64,000 bases of DNA from Clostridium sp. SY8519 (GTDB lineage Bacteria; Bacillota; Clostridia; Lachnospirales; Lachnospiraceae), in NCBI RefSeq assembly GCF_000270305.1, contig NC_015737.1:2768501-2832500 (forward strand). Direction: 5' to 3'. A model generated the notes under the pieces. The model ran no database searches. It was not told the DNA's origin and saw nothing but the letters and a program-made list of their open reading frames with translations. The number at the start of each line of letters is the position of its first letter. Position 1 is the first letter of the stretch. Shown here piece after piece: positions 54,156 to 64,000 of this stretch. The translations under genes were made by a program, and so were the position numbers.

Positions 54156-54295
54156 GACATAGGGCTCCTTTCCTGCCTGTTTTTCCCGATTTTCCGCCCG
54201 GAGGCTTTTGCTGCGGTTCATTATAACACATTTTTTCTTTCTGCACACCGTCTCCCGCAGCCTCCCGCAGCACAGATTTTTTTAATTTCAGCATG

Positions 54296-54343
54296 CAAAA
54301 AGAAACGGCCTCCGCCCGACAATGGGAACGGAAGCCGTTTCTC
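54296..54343 (-). terminator. Terminator of the MFS gene
   Basis: AGAAACGGC (at 54334-54342 complement) pairs with GCCGTTTCT (at 54301-54309 complement) around a partly paired loop, then TTTTTGC on the minus strand. About 45 bp after the stop. Confidence 0.78.
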
Positions 54344-54390
54344 TTTATGGTATAAGTGTCTGAAACCTGATGAAAGGAACTGCGACTGGT

Positions 54391-55740
54391 TTATTTTCTT
54401 CCTACCAGAGCGTCATCCAGCGGTTTGCCGGCTGCTTCTCTGAACTTATCATCCTTCTCTTTCACATGCTTGCCGCTGAACAGGAGCATAAGAACGATGG
54501 AAATCACGCCAAATACTGCAATTACCTTAAAGATTGCGGTATACCCCAGGGACAGCATCAGAATCGCGATCAGCACCGGGCCGAAAGCACAGATCAGATT
54601 GGCGATGGGATTCACTGCCGCGAACACGGTGCCGAAATCTTCCCTGCGCCAGTACTGAGCCGCCAGGGATACGGTAAAGTTAGAGGAAGCTCCCATAAAC
54701 AGTGCCAGGCAAATCAGCGCCGCTACCAGAAGACCCGGTTTTTCCGGTGAGGAAACCGCTCCGAGGATACCGGCAATCAGCATGATAATGCAAGCAACCA
54801 GCATTCCTTTTTTGGTGCCGAATTTCTGATCCACCATACCAAGCGCGAAACTGCCCACAAGGCCGAAGATCATGATCATTGCCATTACGCCGGAAAAACC
54901 GCCGAATTTGTTCAGACCGCTGCCCATCTGGCTTAAGATCGCATTGGTCTGTGTCATGGTACCTACCGAGAACATCAGAAGAAGTCCCGCAGGAATGGTG
55001 ATAAACCAGAAATCCCGTGTCGTTAACGTATGATTCAGTTTCCATACCGTCGTCTTTTTGTTTTCGATTTCTTCTTCCATCATGGCTTTCGCCATTTCCG
55101 GCGTCATATTCGCGTTGTTATCACGGAATGCGCCGACTTCCTCCGGATAATCCGGGATCAGCGCCACACCCAGCAGCCAGCCGACGATAAAGATAATCAA
55201 AAACGGCAGGAACGCCTGTGCCACATGGGGGGTTCCGCCCTTAAAAGCAACTGCCGCAAATGCTCCCAGCACACCGTTGCCGATAGGGAATGCGAAGGTG
55301 GCGATGCCCATCACGCTTCCTTTTCTTGTAGGGAACCACTGGCCTACCAGAATGGACAGTGCGAAGGTGCCATACATTACAGCCAGCACGGTACCGATTC
55401 CATAAACCGCGCGCCAGAGCATCTGCATCGGTCCGGGAATATAGCCGGGAATAAACATGATTCCAAGCAGTGCGATAATCGTTAAAAGTCCCATCAAAAC
55501 GCCGAGTTTTTTCACGCTCTTTAACCGGCCGATGAAACTGGATGCAATCAGCTGAACAATTACGCCGATCACCGATGCAACAGTATAGATCGTAGACAGA
55601 ACCTGCTGGCCGCCATACAGATCAGCCAAGATGTTTAACGGGTAGTTACCCACTGCAGTGTATGCAAGGAAGCCTGTGGCAATCCAGATGATCAGGATCC
55701 AGCCCCTCACACCGTAACCTCTTACTTTTTTCTGTTCCAT
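54391..55740 (-). CDS. OFA-type MFS transporter
   Basis: 449 residues, 12 membrane helices. Words such as RGWILIIWIATGFLAYTAVG, YGTFALSILVGQWFPTRKGSVMGIATFAFP and GSFALGMVDQKFGTKKGML resemble the oxalate/formate antiporter branch. The solute is probably a carboxylate but this is inference. The ATG follows GAGGAGAG. Divergent from a PucR-type regulator gene across 266 bp, where a TATAAT (55796-55801) is a likely -10 box. Confidence 0.87.
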   Translation of the reverse strand: MEQKKVRGYGVRGWILIIWIATGFLAYTAVGNYPLNILADLYGGQQVLSTIYTVASVIGVIVQLIASSFIGRLKSVKKLGVLMGLLTIIALLGIMFIPGYIPGPMQMLWRAVYGIGTVLAVMYGTFALSILVGQWFPTRKGSVMGIATFAFPIGNGVLGAFAAVAFKGGTPHVAQAFLPFLIIFIVGWLLGVALIPDYPEEVGAFRDNNANMTPEMAKAMMEEEIENKKTTVWKLNHTLTTRDFWFITIPAGLLLMFSVGTMTQTNAILSQMGSGLNKFGGFSGVMAMIMIFGLVGSFALGMVDQKFGTKKGMLVACIIMLIAGILGAVSSPEKPGLLVAALICLALFMGASSNFTVSLAAQYWRREDFGTVFAAVNPIANLICAFGPVLIAILMLSLGYTAIFKVIAVFGVISIVLMLLFSGKHVKEKDDKFREAAGKPLDDALVGRK

Positions 55741-56006
55741 AACGTCTCTCCTCTCTGAACTGGATACTTCCCTTTTTCTATTTCTCTTTGCTCTTATTAT
55801 AACGGTTCCCCGGTAGTTTCCACATGGGAATCATAACCACATTTTCCATTGTTCTACGCTCTTAAAATGTGCATCGTGCACATTGTTTATTGATGAATTC
55901 TTTTATATCTGCTATTATTTTAGAAAATATTAATTGCTGATGTTGATTTCGCACACAGCCGAAAACAATACAATATCCCAGTAATACTTAGGAAAGGGTT
56001 TTATTT

Positions 56007-57476
56007 ATGAAATTAAGTCTCTGGATGTTTTTAAAAAATCTGATGCCCTATCAGCCCCAAATACACTGCAGCCGCTACGACCGCGCCATCGACTCGATTC
56101 ATGTGTATGATCCCTCGATGGAGCTTCAGGATGATCTCATGTATTTTTCCGATCTTGCGGCGGCACCCTTAGACCGCATCGGCGCCAAAATCGATCCCGG
56201 GATTTCCGATGGAATTCTTCTCTGGAACCGCAGAGACTGGATTTATCTGAATACCACCAGCCATACAGAAGTCATCAACTGCATCCTTTCCACCGTCCAT
56301 ACCTATTTCGCCTGGTCTGACGCATGTACCCAGGCAATCCGGGGAAACGCGTCCCTCAGTGAACTTCTGAATCTTTTTGAAAAAACCTTCGGCACGCCTT
56401 CCATGATCATTGACTCTGCCCAGTATCTGATCGCCATGTCAGACGGTATTACAGAAGAGGAAATCATTATGGATTCCGTCGAAGCAAACAATGTCCGAAC
56501 CCTTGCGTCTGACAGTATTTTAAAGGAATTTAACCGCGTATACAAAGAAACCTTCTCCGCTGCAGGCACTTTCGCCCTGCCGGATGAATTTTTCCCCACC
56601 CGTTCCTACTGCCATAATGTAATCGTGGACAATGAGCGGATCGCTACCATTATCATCCCGCTTCTGGAGGGAAAATGGGATTCTTCCACCATTCAGAACC
56701 TGGAAATCTTTGTTCCGTTCTTAAAAGACTGGTTCCTGCAGAATCAGGAAGATGACACCGAATATCTGCTGACCTCCCATCTGGCCCGCCTGCTGGATGA
56801 CAGCCCCAACGCGCTGGAGGACATCGAACGCCGTCTGACGCTGTTCGGCTGGCTGCCGGAAGATCCCCTTTGTGTGTTCACTGCCGCCGCCGTGTCCGCC
56901 CAGACCTATTCCGATGTGCGTCTGCGGCGTACGCTGCCTGCGGAAAACGAAGGCGTCTATGCCATCCCCTATCAGCAATGCCTTGTGATTCTCTGCAATT
57001 ACCGGATCATGGAATCCGAAAAATTTCACGGCCTGCTGAAGAAGATGCTGATATTTAACCATTACTACGGGGCAGAAAGCCTGGTGTTTCATCATCTGTC
57101 CCAGACAAAATCCGCCTATGAGCAGGCACTGTTTACACTGCAGCACACCGAGCCTGCCCTGGGGCTTCTGGTGCAGAGCCATTCGAAAATCGTGTACTAT
57201 ATGGCCGATCTGATCCGTCAGCAGTCCGGTATTTCCCTCAGCCATCCGCTGGTCCAGGAAATCCGCCGTTACGACTCCCTCCATCAGACCGAATATGGCA
57301 GCACGCTGTTCTGTTTTCTGAAAAATGAGCGCAATCACAAACTCACCGCAGATGAACTGTATATCCACCGCAACACGCTTTCCCAGCGTCTGGCGAAAAT
57401 TGACACTCTCTGGCATCCGGATTTCAATGACGCGGAAACCCGCTATCACATTCTCTTTTCCTTCCTGCTGAACTAG
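56007..57476 (+). CDS. PucR/CdaR-type transcriptional regulator
   Basis: 489 residues. A long N-terminal sensor part, then the C-terminal PucR helix-turn-helix: LRQQSG-like ADLIRQQSGISLSHPLVQEI, TLFCFLKNERNHKLTADELY, IHRNTLSQRLAKIDTL. The middle (residues 270-390) resembles the GGDEF-like part of CdaR proteins. Such regulators control use of purines, sugar acids or other small acids. The divergent MFS gene is the evident target candidate. AGGAAAGGG lies before the ATG. Confidence 0.85.
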   Translation: MKLSLWMFLKNLMPYQPQIHCSRYDRAIDSIHVYDPSMELQDDLMYFSDLAAAPLDRIGAKIDPGISDGILLWNRRDWIYLNTTSHTEVINCILSTVHTYFAWSDACTQAIRGNASLSELLNLFEKTFGTPSMIIDSAQYLIAMSDGITEEEIIMDSVEANNVRTLASDSILKEFNRVYKETFSAAGTFALPDEFFPTRSYCHNVIVDNERIATIIIPLLEGKWDSSTIQNLEIFVPFLKDWFLQNQEDDTEYLLTSHLARLLDDSPNALEDIERRLTLFGWLPEDPLCVFTAAAVSAQTYSDVRLRRTLPAENEGVYAIPYQQCLVILCNYRIMESEKFHGLLKKMLIFNHYYGAESLVFHHLSQTKSAYEQALFTLQHTEPALGLLVQSHSKIVYYMADLIRQQSGISLSHPLVQEIRRYDSLHQTEYGSTLFCFLKNERNHKLTADELYIHRNTLSQRLAKIDTLWHPDFNDAETRYHILFSFLLN

Positions 57477-57523
57477 AAGACAGGCCAAAACAACGAGTTC
57501 TATACTCTTCTTTAAGAAACACT

Positions 57524-57646
57524 TTATGGTTTTTTCATTTCATAGCCACAGTATGGACACATTTCAGCCGTATGATAAGAACCATCAAAAGAAACTCCTC
57601 CCTAACTAATTTCTTTTGATAAGAACTCAATCATTTTCTTTTTCAT
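57524..57646 (-). pseudogene. 41-codon zinc-ribbon-like frame with in-frame TAG
   Basis: Codons 1-14 read MKKKMIEFLSKEIS, codon 15 is TAG (57602-57604), and codons 16-40 continue in the same frame as GGVSFDGSYHTAEMCPYCGY and EMKKP to a TAA. CPYCGYE is typical of a small zinc ribbon. The TAG and a GGGAGGAG stretch fall in the loop of a 10-bp hairpin (TCAAAAGAAA/TTTCTTTTGA). It may be a broken small gene, two coupled frames, or a recoded one. Low expression evidence: no clear ribosome site before codon 1. Confidence 0.3.
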
Positions 57647-57652
57647 TTTCTT

Positions 57653-57698
57653 AAGCCAGCGCTTTTCCCCCCTTTAAGCGCTGGCCCTTTCTTTTTAT
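57653..57698 (+). terminator. Terminator downstream of the PucR gene
   Basis: Stem GCCAGCGCTT (57655-57664) with AAGCGCTGGC (57676-57685), then CCTTTCTTTTT. It is 180 bp after the stop. A separate small palindrome (CCTGCAGA/TCTGCAGG) lies at 57711-57733. Confidence 0.75.
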
Positions 57699-57742
57699 CG
57701 GAATGTTTTCCTGCAGACCCCCGCTCTGCAGGGCAATGAACT

Positions 57743-57788
57743 AAAAAAAGCTGTAATCCGGAATTTTTTCTCCGGTTACAGCCTTTTT
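57743..57788 (-). terminator. Terminator of the secreted hypothetical gene
   Basis: Stem GGCTGTAACCGG with CCGGATTACAGC (one bulge) around a T-rich loop, then TTTTTTTAG on the minus strand, about 20 bp after the stop. Confidence 0.82.
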
Positions 57789-57808
57789 CTCTGTGTGTTT
57801 TTTCTCTG

Positions 57809-58324
57809 TTAGTTCATCTGAAAAATTGTCAGCGCGCAGGTAACGGTTCCGTTCTTATGTTCCTTTACCGTGTATGTGGCGGATGTCTTCCCTGCCACAA
57901 CCGCAGGACGATTGATGGAATTCTGGTAATCTGCAGACTTCAGTTCCGCATACGCCTGACGGGCCTGCCGGTCTGTCACGCTGCTGTCCATCGTCTGAAC
58001 CATGTCACGATACACCGGATACATCCTGCTGTCATCAGCCGCCTGCTTCAGATACAGTTCCACGGTCTGTCTGCCGCCCGCAGCAGTTACCACTGCGCGA
58101 ACGCCGTGGATCTGGTAGACATTCCCGGTTCCTGCCGGCTTTGTCTGATATTCTCCCTGCGCATTATAGGTACGGATAAATGAAGCTTCCGAATCAGAAA
58201 CTCTGGCAGCCGCAGATGCACTGGTACTGCCGCTTCTGCTGATGCCGCCGATCATTCCTGTCACAGCCGCTGCCATCAGTATTCCGGCGGCAGCGAATCT
58301 TTTTTTCTGATTTTCATATGGCAA
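57809..58324 (-). CDS. Exported hypothetical protein (171 aa)
   Basis: TTG start with AAAGGG upstream. Basic N terminus and one hydrophobic segment (AAGILMAAAVTGMIGGI), either a signal peptide or an anchor, then a Ser/Ala spacer and a compact domain (SEASFIRTYNAQGEYQTKPA, NVYQIHGVRAVVTAAGG, and the C-terminal beta part TSATYTVKEHKNGTVTCALT). No family recognised. It follows ktrA by 126 bp on the same strand; a shared function is not shown. Confidence 0.7.
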   Translation of the reverse strand: MPYENQKKRFAAAGILMAAAVTGMIGGISRSGSTSASAAARVSDSEASFIRTYNAQGEYQTKPAGTGNVYQIHGVRAVVTAAGGRQTVELYLKQAADDSRMYPVYRDMVQTMDSSVTDRQARQAYAELKSADYQNSINRPAVVAGKTSATYTVKEHKNGTVTCALTIFQMN

Positions 58325-58450
58325 ACATCCCTTTCGTCTCTGCTATCGAATCATTTCACATACTCTGCTTTGTTTCCGTAGAGATTGTATGCAATCTGCC
58401 GCCGGCTTTCCAGTCATTTTTTCGATTTTACTGGTCAAAAATTGCCTGTT

Positions 58451-59098
58451 TTATGTACGGAAACATTTCTGAATCGCTTTGGTGCTTCCAAGCACCATTA
58501 ATACTTCGCCTTCTTCCAGCACAGTAGTGGCCATAATCTCCGGATCCAGGACACCGTTCCGTTTTACCGCAAGAATATTGACATGATGTTTTCTGCGCAC
58601 ATTCAGAGCGCCGATGGACTTGCCGCTCCACTCGACGGGCACCTGCACTTCCACCAGGGCATACTCATCCGTCAGCGCAATATAGTCCAGGATATGATCC
58701 GCTGAGAAGCGGGATGCTGTCCACTCTGCCATCTGCTTTTCCGGAAAAACCACATAGTCCGCACCGTTTCGCAGCAAAAACTTTCTGTGGATCTCATTAT
58801 ATGCTTTGGAAACGACGACCTGCGCTCCGTTGTCTTTCAGTAAAAAAGTAGTCATCAAAGACGCTTCGAAATTCTGCCCGACGGACACCAGACAGAAGTC
58901 AAAATTTCTTACCCCAAGACTTTGAATCAGCTCTTCACTGGTTCCGTCTCCGATCAGCACATCCAGCGCGTATGCCTGAATCGCCTTCAGCCGCTCCTCT
59001 TTCTGGTCGATTGCCATTACCTGATGCCCCAGCGCGCTCAGCTTTTTGACTGCATATTCACCAAAGATCCCGATTCCTATCACTAATACTGATTTCAT
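58451..59098 (-). CDS. ktrA: KtrA-type potassium uptake regulatory subunit
   Basis: 215 residues. RCK-N Rossmann domain (KSVLVIGIGIFGEYAVKKLS, VMAIDQKEERLKAI, DVLIGDGTSEELIQSLGV), then RCK-C (VQVPVEWSGKSIGALNVRRK, AVKRNGVL). An octameric ring of these gates the KtrB channel in response to ATP and c-di-AMP. It follows ktrB by 47 bp. A ribosome site AAAGGTAG is visible. Confidence 0.93.
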   Translation of the reverse strand: MKSVLVIGIGIFGEYAVKKLSALGHQVMAIDQKEERLKAIQAYALDVLIGDGTSEELIQSLGVRNFDFCLVSVGQNFEASLMTTFLLKDNGAQVVVSKAYNEIHRKFLLRNGADYVVFPEKQMAEWTASRFSADHILDYIALTDEYALVEVQVPVEWSGKSIGALNVRRKHHVNILAVKRNGVLDPEIMATTVLEEGEVLMVLGSTKAIQKCFRT

Positions 59099-59145
59099 AC
59101 TGTTCTACCTTTCCGCATTTTTCCAGAAAACCGTTCCCCATATGC

Positions 59146-60486
59146 CTAACCAACCGCGATATCTTCCGTCAGGAACCTGCCGGAACCGGAGCTGTTCGGA
59201 GACCGCATGGCAAAAATCAGGGTGAGTCCTCCCACGCGTCCCACATACATCAGCAGGATCAGCAGCAGCCTGGACACCGGGGACAGGCCCGGCGTGATTC
59301 CCAATGTCAGCCCTACGGTACCTATCGCGGAAGCAGTCTCATACATACAGGTGAGGATCGGCAACCCCTCAAGCAGACTGATTATAATAGCTGTCAGCAG
59401 CTGCAGGGTCAGATACAGGAACACAATTGCCCCGGCACTGCGGATACTGTTTTCCGTAATTCTTCGATTCATGACAGTCACATCTTTTTTCATGCCGAAT
59501 ACCGCAAAAGCCGCGCAGACCATCACGACTACCGTTGTCGTTTTTATTCCGCCGGCCGTAGAAGCGGTAGAACCGCCAATCATCATGAGAATCGTGGTAA
59601 CCAGTGTGCCCGCGTCACTGAGGGCATCCTGGTCCGCAGTGTTAAATCCGGCGGTACGTGGTGTCACTGACTGAAACAGCGCCATCCAAATCCGTTTGCC
59701 CAGGGGCAGCGTATGAAATTCCGCGAAGAAGAAATAAAGAAATCCCCCGGCAAGCAGTACCGCCGCGGCAAGCAAAGACACTTTGCTCTGCAGCCGCCAT
59801 CGACGGATATGAAATCCATGGGTCCGGATATCATGCCAGGTCAAAAAGCCGATTCCTCCGATGAAAATCAATGCCATAATTACGGTATTTACCACCGGAT
59901 CATAACGGTATCCTACCAGTGAAACATAGGGAGATTCTACCGTTCCGAACAGATCAAACCCGGCATTGCAGAATGCCGAGACTGAATGAAAGATCGCAAA
60001 CCAGATCCCTTTTATGATCCCATAATCCGGAATCAGACGCGGTGCCAGAGCGGCTGCGCCGATGCCTTCGATGGCTAGGGCACTCAGAATAATAAACCGT
60101 GCAAGCTTCACAATTCCCTGGATCTGCGGTGCGGAAATCGACTGCTGCATCTGACTGCGCTGCCCCAGGCCGATCTTTTTCCCTGAGATCATATGAATGG
60201 CAACGGCCATGGTTACAACCCCCAGCCCGCCGATCTGGATCAGCAAAAGAATAATGAGCTGTCCCCAAAAAGACCAGTAGCTCGCCGTATCATGCACAAT
60301 CAGGCCCGTGACACAGGACGCGGACGTGGATGTAAACAATGCGCTGAAAAAGCCCGCGCTTTTGCCGGATACTGTCGCAAACGGAAGACACAAAAGTACG
60401 GCTCCCACCAGTATTAATCCGGCGAATCCCATGGTAATAATCTGTACCGGCCTTAAATAATTTCCAATCGATCGTCTGTGTTTCAT
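59146..60486 (-). CDS. ktrB: KtrB/TrkH-type potassium translocating subunit
   Basis: 446 residues from the ATG at 60486. Four repeated pore segments with selectivity-filter glycines: SASCVTGLIVHDT, SAFCNAGFDLFG, TPRTAGFNTADQ and ASAIGTVGLTLGI. Words RRSIGNYLRPVQIITMGFAG and VGRVGGLTLIFAM are typical. It imports K+, probably with sodium coupling. The site before the ATG is weak (CAGAAAG). The upstream tRNA-Trp terminator leaves about 40 nt of leader, so no large riboswitch fits. Confidence 0.94.
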   Translation of the reverse strand: MKHRRSIGNYLRPVQIITMGFAGLILVGAVLLCLPFATVSGKSAGFFSALFTSTSASCVTGLIVHDTASYWSFWGQLIILLLIQIGGLGVVTMAVAIHMISGKKIGLGQRSQMQQSISAPQIQGIVKLARFIILSALAIEGIGAAALAPRLIPDYGIIKGIWFAIFHSVSAFCNAGFDLFGTVESPYVSLVGYRYDPVVNTVIMALIFIGGIGFLTWHDIRTHGFHIRRWRLQSKVSLLAAAVLLAGGFLYFFFAEFHTLPLGKRIWMALFQSVTPRTAGFNTADQDALSDAGTLVTTILMMIGGSTASTAGGIKTTTVVVMVCAAFAVFGMKKDVTVMNRRITENSIRSAGAIVFLYLTLQLLTAIIISLLEGLPILTCMYETASAIGTVGLTLGITPGLSPVSRLLLILLMYVGRVGGLTLIFAMRSPNSSGSGRFLTEDIAVG

Positions 60487-60512
60487 CTTTCTGTGCGCCT
60501 CTGACTTGAAAA

Positions 60513-60564
60513 GAAATAACAACAATCCCCTGAACCGATGCAATACCATGCACATTCAGGGGAT
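60513..60564 (-). terminator. Hairpin between tRNA-Trp and ktrB
   Basis: 10-bp perfect stem (ATCCCCTGAA at 60525-60534 with TTCAGGGGAT at 60555-60564), then TTGTTGTTATTTC on the minus strand. Probably the tRNA terminator; the weak T tract may allow read-through into ktrB. Confidence 0.6.
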
Positions 60565-60582
60565 CTGTTTCAGCAAATATAA

Positions 60583-60655
60583 CAGGGGCAGAAGGACTTG
60601 AACCCTCGACATTTGGTTTTGGAGACCAACGTTCTACCAACTGAACTATACCCCT
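60583..60655 (-). tRNA. tRNA-Trp (anticodon CCA)
   Basis: 73 nt. Acceptor AGGGGTA/TGCCCCT with a G73 discriminator, D arm GTTC...GAAC, anticodon loop CTCCAAA giving CCA, T arm GAGGG TTCAAGT CCTTC. CCA end not encoded. A strong promoter stands upstream. Confidence 0.95.
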
Positions 60656-60690
60656 ATATCTTATGATAAGTCCTGCGACTCACAAAAGAT

Positions 60691-60719
60691 ATAATACCAA
60701 GTTACACCATGTAAGTCAA
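60691..60719 (-). promoter_or_regulatory. Promoter of tRNA-Trp
   Basis: Minus strand TTGACT (60714-60719), 17-bp spacer, TATTAT (60691-60696), 36 bp before the tRNA 5' end. It may also serve ktrBA by read-through. Confidence 0.82.
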
Positions 60720-60785
60720 CAACTTTTCAAAAAAATTCTGTTTCTGCGAAAAGAAACGAAACGTGATTTTCTGTCCCCATGACTG

Positions 60786-61124
60786 TCAATGCATCAGAAA
60801 AAGCAGGACGGAAAAACCGACTGCAGCAATCAGAAGAATCAGTATGATTCCAAACAGCAGCTTTTGTCTTCCGGTTCGCCCTTTCCTGGAATATGCGGTC
60901 TGAAACGATACCGGCTGAAATTCGACGAGAAGCTCCCTGGCCCGTGCCGCGTCTTTTTCCCGCACCAGAATGTCCTGCCCCATCATGGAACTTCCCATAT
61001 ACACATCCTGCAGTCCCCCCTGATAAAAGGCAGGGATCCCATGACTCTGCAGAATCTGCACAATCTGATCCGCTTCTGAATACCCCGGTACATCCATGAT
61101 TTTTACAAACGTATCTTCACTCAT
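60786..61124 (-). CDS. DUF2007-type protein with C-terminal membrane helix
   Basis: 112 residues from the ATG at 61124; an ATG eight codons upstream is equally possible. VKIMDVPGYSEADQIVQILQ, SHGIPAFYQGGLQDVYMGSS and DILVREKDAARARELL make up the small alpha/beta DUF2007 (putative signal-transducing) domain, followed by one membrane helix (KLLFGIILILLIAAVGFSVL). Function unknown in the family. Confidence 0.75.
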   Translation of the reverse strand: MSEDTFVKIMDVPGYSEADQIVQILQSHGIPAFYQGGLQDVYMGSSMMGQDILVREKDAARARELLVEFQPVSFQTAYSRKGRTGRQKLLFGIILILLIAAVGFSVLLFLMH

Positions 61125-61218
61125 CGCTCCGTTCACCTTCCTCAGCATCTGTACCTGTTTTTTTCATTATAGCGCACAGCAGCGGTCTGTCCATTACCAA
61201 TAAGGATAGAAAACAGAT

Positions 61219-61794
61219 TTAATCCAGAATTGCAGACACTCTTTCCTGAAGCTCCGGTACTACTTCTGCTTCAAACCAGGGATTCTTCGCCTGCCAGCGA
61301 AAATTCAACGGGCTGGGATGAACAATCGGAAAATATTCCGGCAAATAATCTTTGAAACAGCGGACGGTCTCTGTAAGATTGCGCTGCATTCTTTTTTTCA
61401 GATAGTACTTCTGGGCGTATGCGCCGATTAAAATTGTCATCTGTATCCGCGGCATCATCCCGCGGATCAGTCCATGGTATTCTTCCGCAATGAACTTCCG
61501 GGGCGGAAGATCACCGGTTTTTCCTTTTCCCGGATAATAAAAATCCATGGGCATGATGGCAATGGAATCCGAATAAAATACCTCGCTGGTGATTCCCATC
61601 CATTCCATCAGTTTTTCTCCGGATTTGTCATGAAAGGGTATTAAAGACTCTTCCACTTTTTTTCCCGGCGCCTGACCGATCACCAATATTTTTGCCTCCG
61701 GATGAATCTGATAAATCGGTGGGATTCCGCGCTTTGTATACGTAAGATTTCTGGTATCCTGTTTCAGCTTTTCTGTCACTTCTTCTATTGTCAT
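61219..61794 (-). CDS. Uracil-DNA glycosylase family protein
   Basis: 191 residues. ILVIGQAPGKKVEESLIPFH with the family GQAPG, SGEKLMEWMGI, SIAIMPMDFYYPGKGKTGDL and the C-terminal HPSPLNFRW carry the residues that flip and cleave uracil in UDG-fold enzymes. It matches the small COG1573-like group, without the four cysteines of family 4. AAAGGAG lies before the ATG. Confidence 0.85.
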   Translation of the reverse strand: MTIEEVTEKLKQDTRNLTYTKRGIPPIYQIHPEAKILVIGQAPGKKVEESLIPFHDKSGEKLMEWMGITSEVFYSDSIAIMPMDFYYPGKGKTGDLPPRKFIAEEYHGLIRGMMPRIQMTILIGAYAQKYYLKKRMQRNLTETVRCFKDYLPEYFPIVHPSPLNFRWQAKNPWFEAEVVPELQERVSAILD

Positions 61795-61877
61795 GCCTGC
61801 TCCTTTCCCTCCCGTTTCCTGCTGATACGAATAAAATTAAGAAAAGGGCTTCTCCGTCAGAAGAACTTTCCTATTTA

Positions 61878-61910
61878 TACCAAAAAGGCGAAGTCCCATG
61901 GACTCCGCCT
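61878..61910 (-). terminator. Terminator of the rRNA operon
   Basis: Minus strand AGGCGGAGTC-CATGG-GACTTCGCCT, a 10-bp stem (one G-U), then TTTTTGG. It lies about 65 bp after the 23S end, with no 5S gene in between. Confidence 0.8.
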
Positions 61911-61972
61911 GCTTCTCTGCATACCTTCAAAACTTCATACAGAAGAGATGCTTCCCTTTATGATCCGCTTGC

Positions 61973-64000
<2,028 letters not shown>

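Noticed and set aside
60487..60582. c-di-AMP (ydaO-type) riboswitch ahead of ktrBA
   Set aside because: The gap between tRNA-Trp and ktrB is under 100 nt and holds only a simple hairpin, too small for that riboswitch.

Overview
The window looks like chromosomal DNA of a Gram-positive, low-to-mid GC anaerobe of the class Clostridia, most likely Lachnospiraceae. This is an inference from gene content: a priA-def-fmt-rsmB-rlmN-stp-prkC-rsgA-rpe-thiN cluster, pyrB-pyrI, an FprA flavodiiron protein, KtrAB and purine-rich Shine-Dalgarno sites throughout. I used no database search. Most genes lie on the minus strand.

Layout. 1-5000: an exopolysaccharide/capsule regulatory block read leftward: PHP-type tyrosine phosphatase, LCP ligase, Wzz-type adaptor, BY-kinase, a small repeat-containing secreted protein, and the start of a CapD-like sugar dehydratase that runs off the window. 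5190-5262: tRNA-Val. 5593-6354: TSUP exporter. 6539-12149: a complete urease operon, ureA-B-C-I-E-F-G-D, with a strong promoter and a terminator-like hairpin in its leader. 12386-13864: phosphodiesterase, EamA-like and GNAT genes. 14026-18777: a large Cna-B/SpaA surface adhesin, divergent from a LytTR-DUF3021 regulator pair.

18868-33025 is the accessory-looking part. It holds a HipBA toxin-antitoxin module with five operator copies at an exact 39-bp period, an Rrf2-DUF2156-hydrolase operon, a nitroreductase with LysR, a YczE-type membrane protein, a permuted papain-fold protein with a helical repeat tail, NUDIX, prolyl-tRNA editing and flavin-binding genes, and a 994-residue PLD-nuclease/helicase/DUF3427 protein. 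33148-35291 is a GlcD-type oxidase with its GntR regulator and a 36-bp palindrome on the promoter; 35668-37092 is an NhaC antiporter.

37089-49286 is a long core operon from one promoter upstream of priA, joining replication restart, formyl-methionine metabolism, rRNA methylation, Ser/Thr phospho-signalling, ribosome assembly, ribulose-phosphate epimerase and thiamine pyrophosphokinase. pyrB-pyrI diverges from it. 51013-57476 carries fprA, greA, small hypotheticals, an OFA-type MFS transporter and a divergent PucR-type regulator. 57809-61794 carries a secreted hypothetical, ktrA-ktrB, tRNA-Trp, DUF2007 and uracil-DNA glycosylase genes. From about 61973 to the end is the 3' two-thirds of a 23S rRNA gene on the minus strand, closed by a terminator with no 5S gene before it.

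The best leads are the 39-bp-periodic hipBA operator array with one copy inside the promoter spacer, the GlcD/GntR promoter palindrome, the urease leader hairpin, and a 41-codon zinc-ribbon-like reading frame split by an in-frame TAG inside an RNA hairpin.
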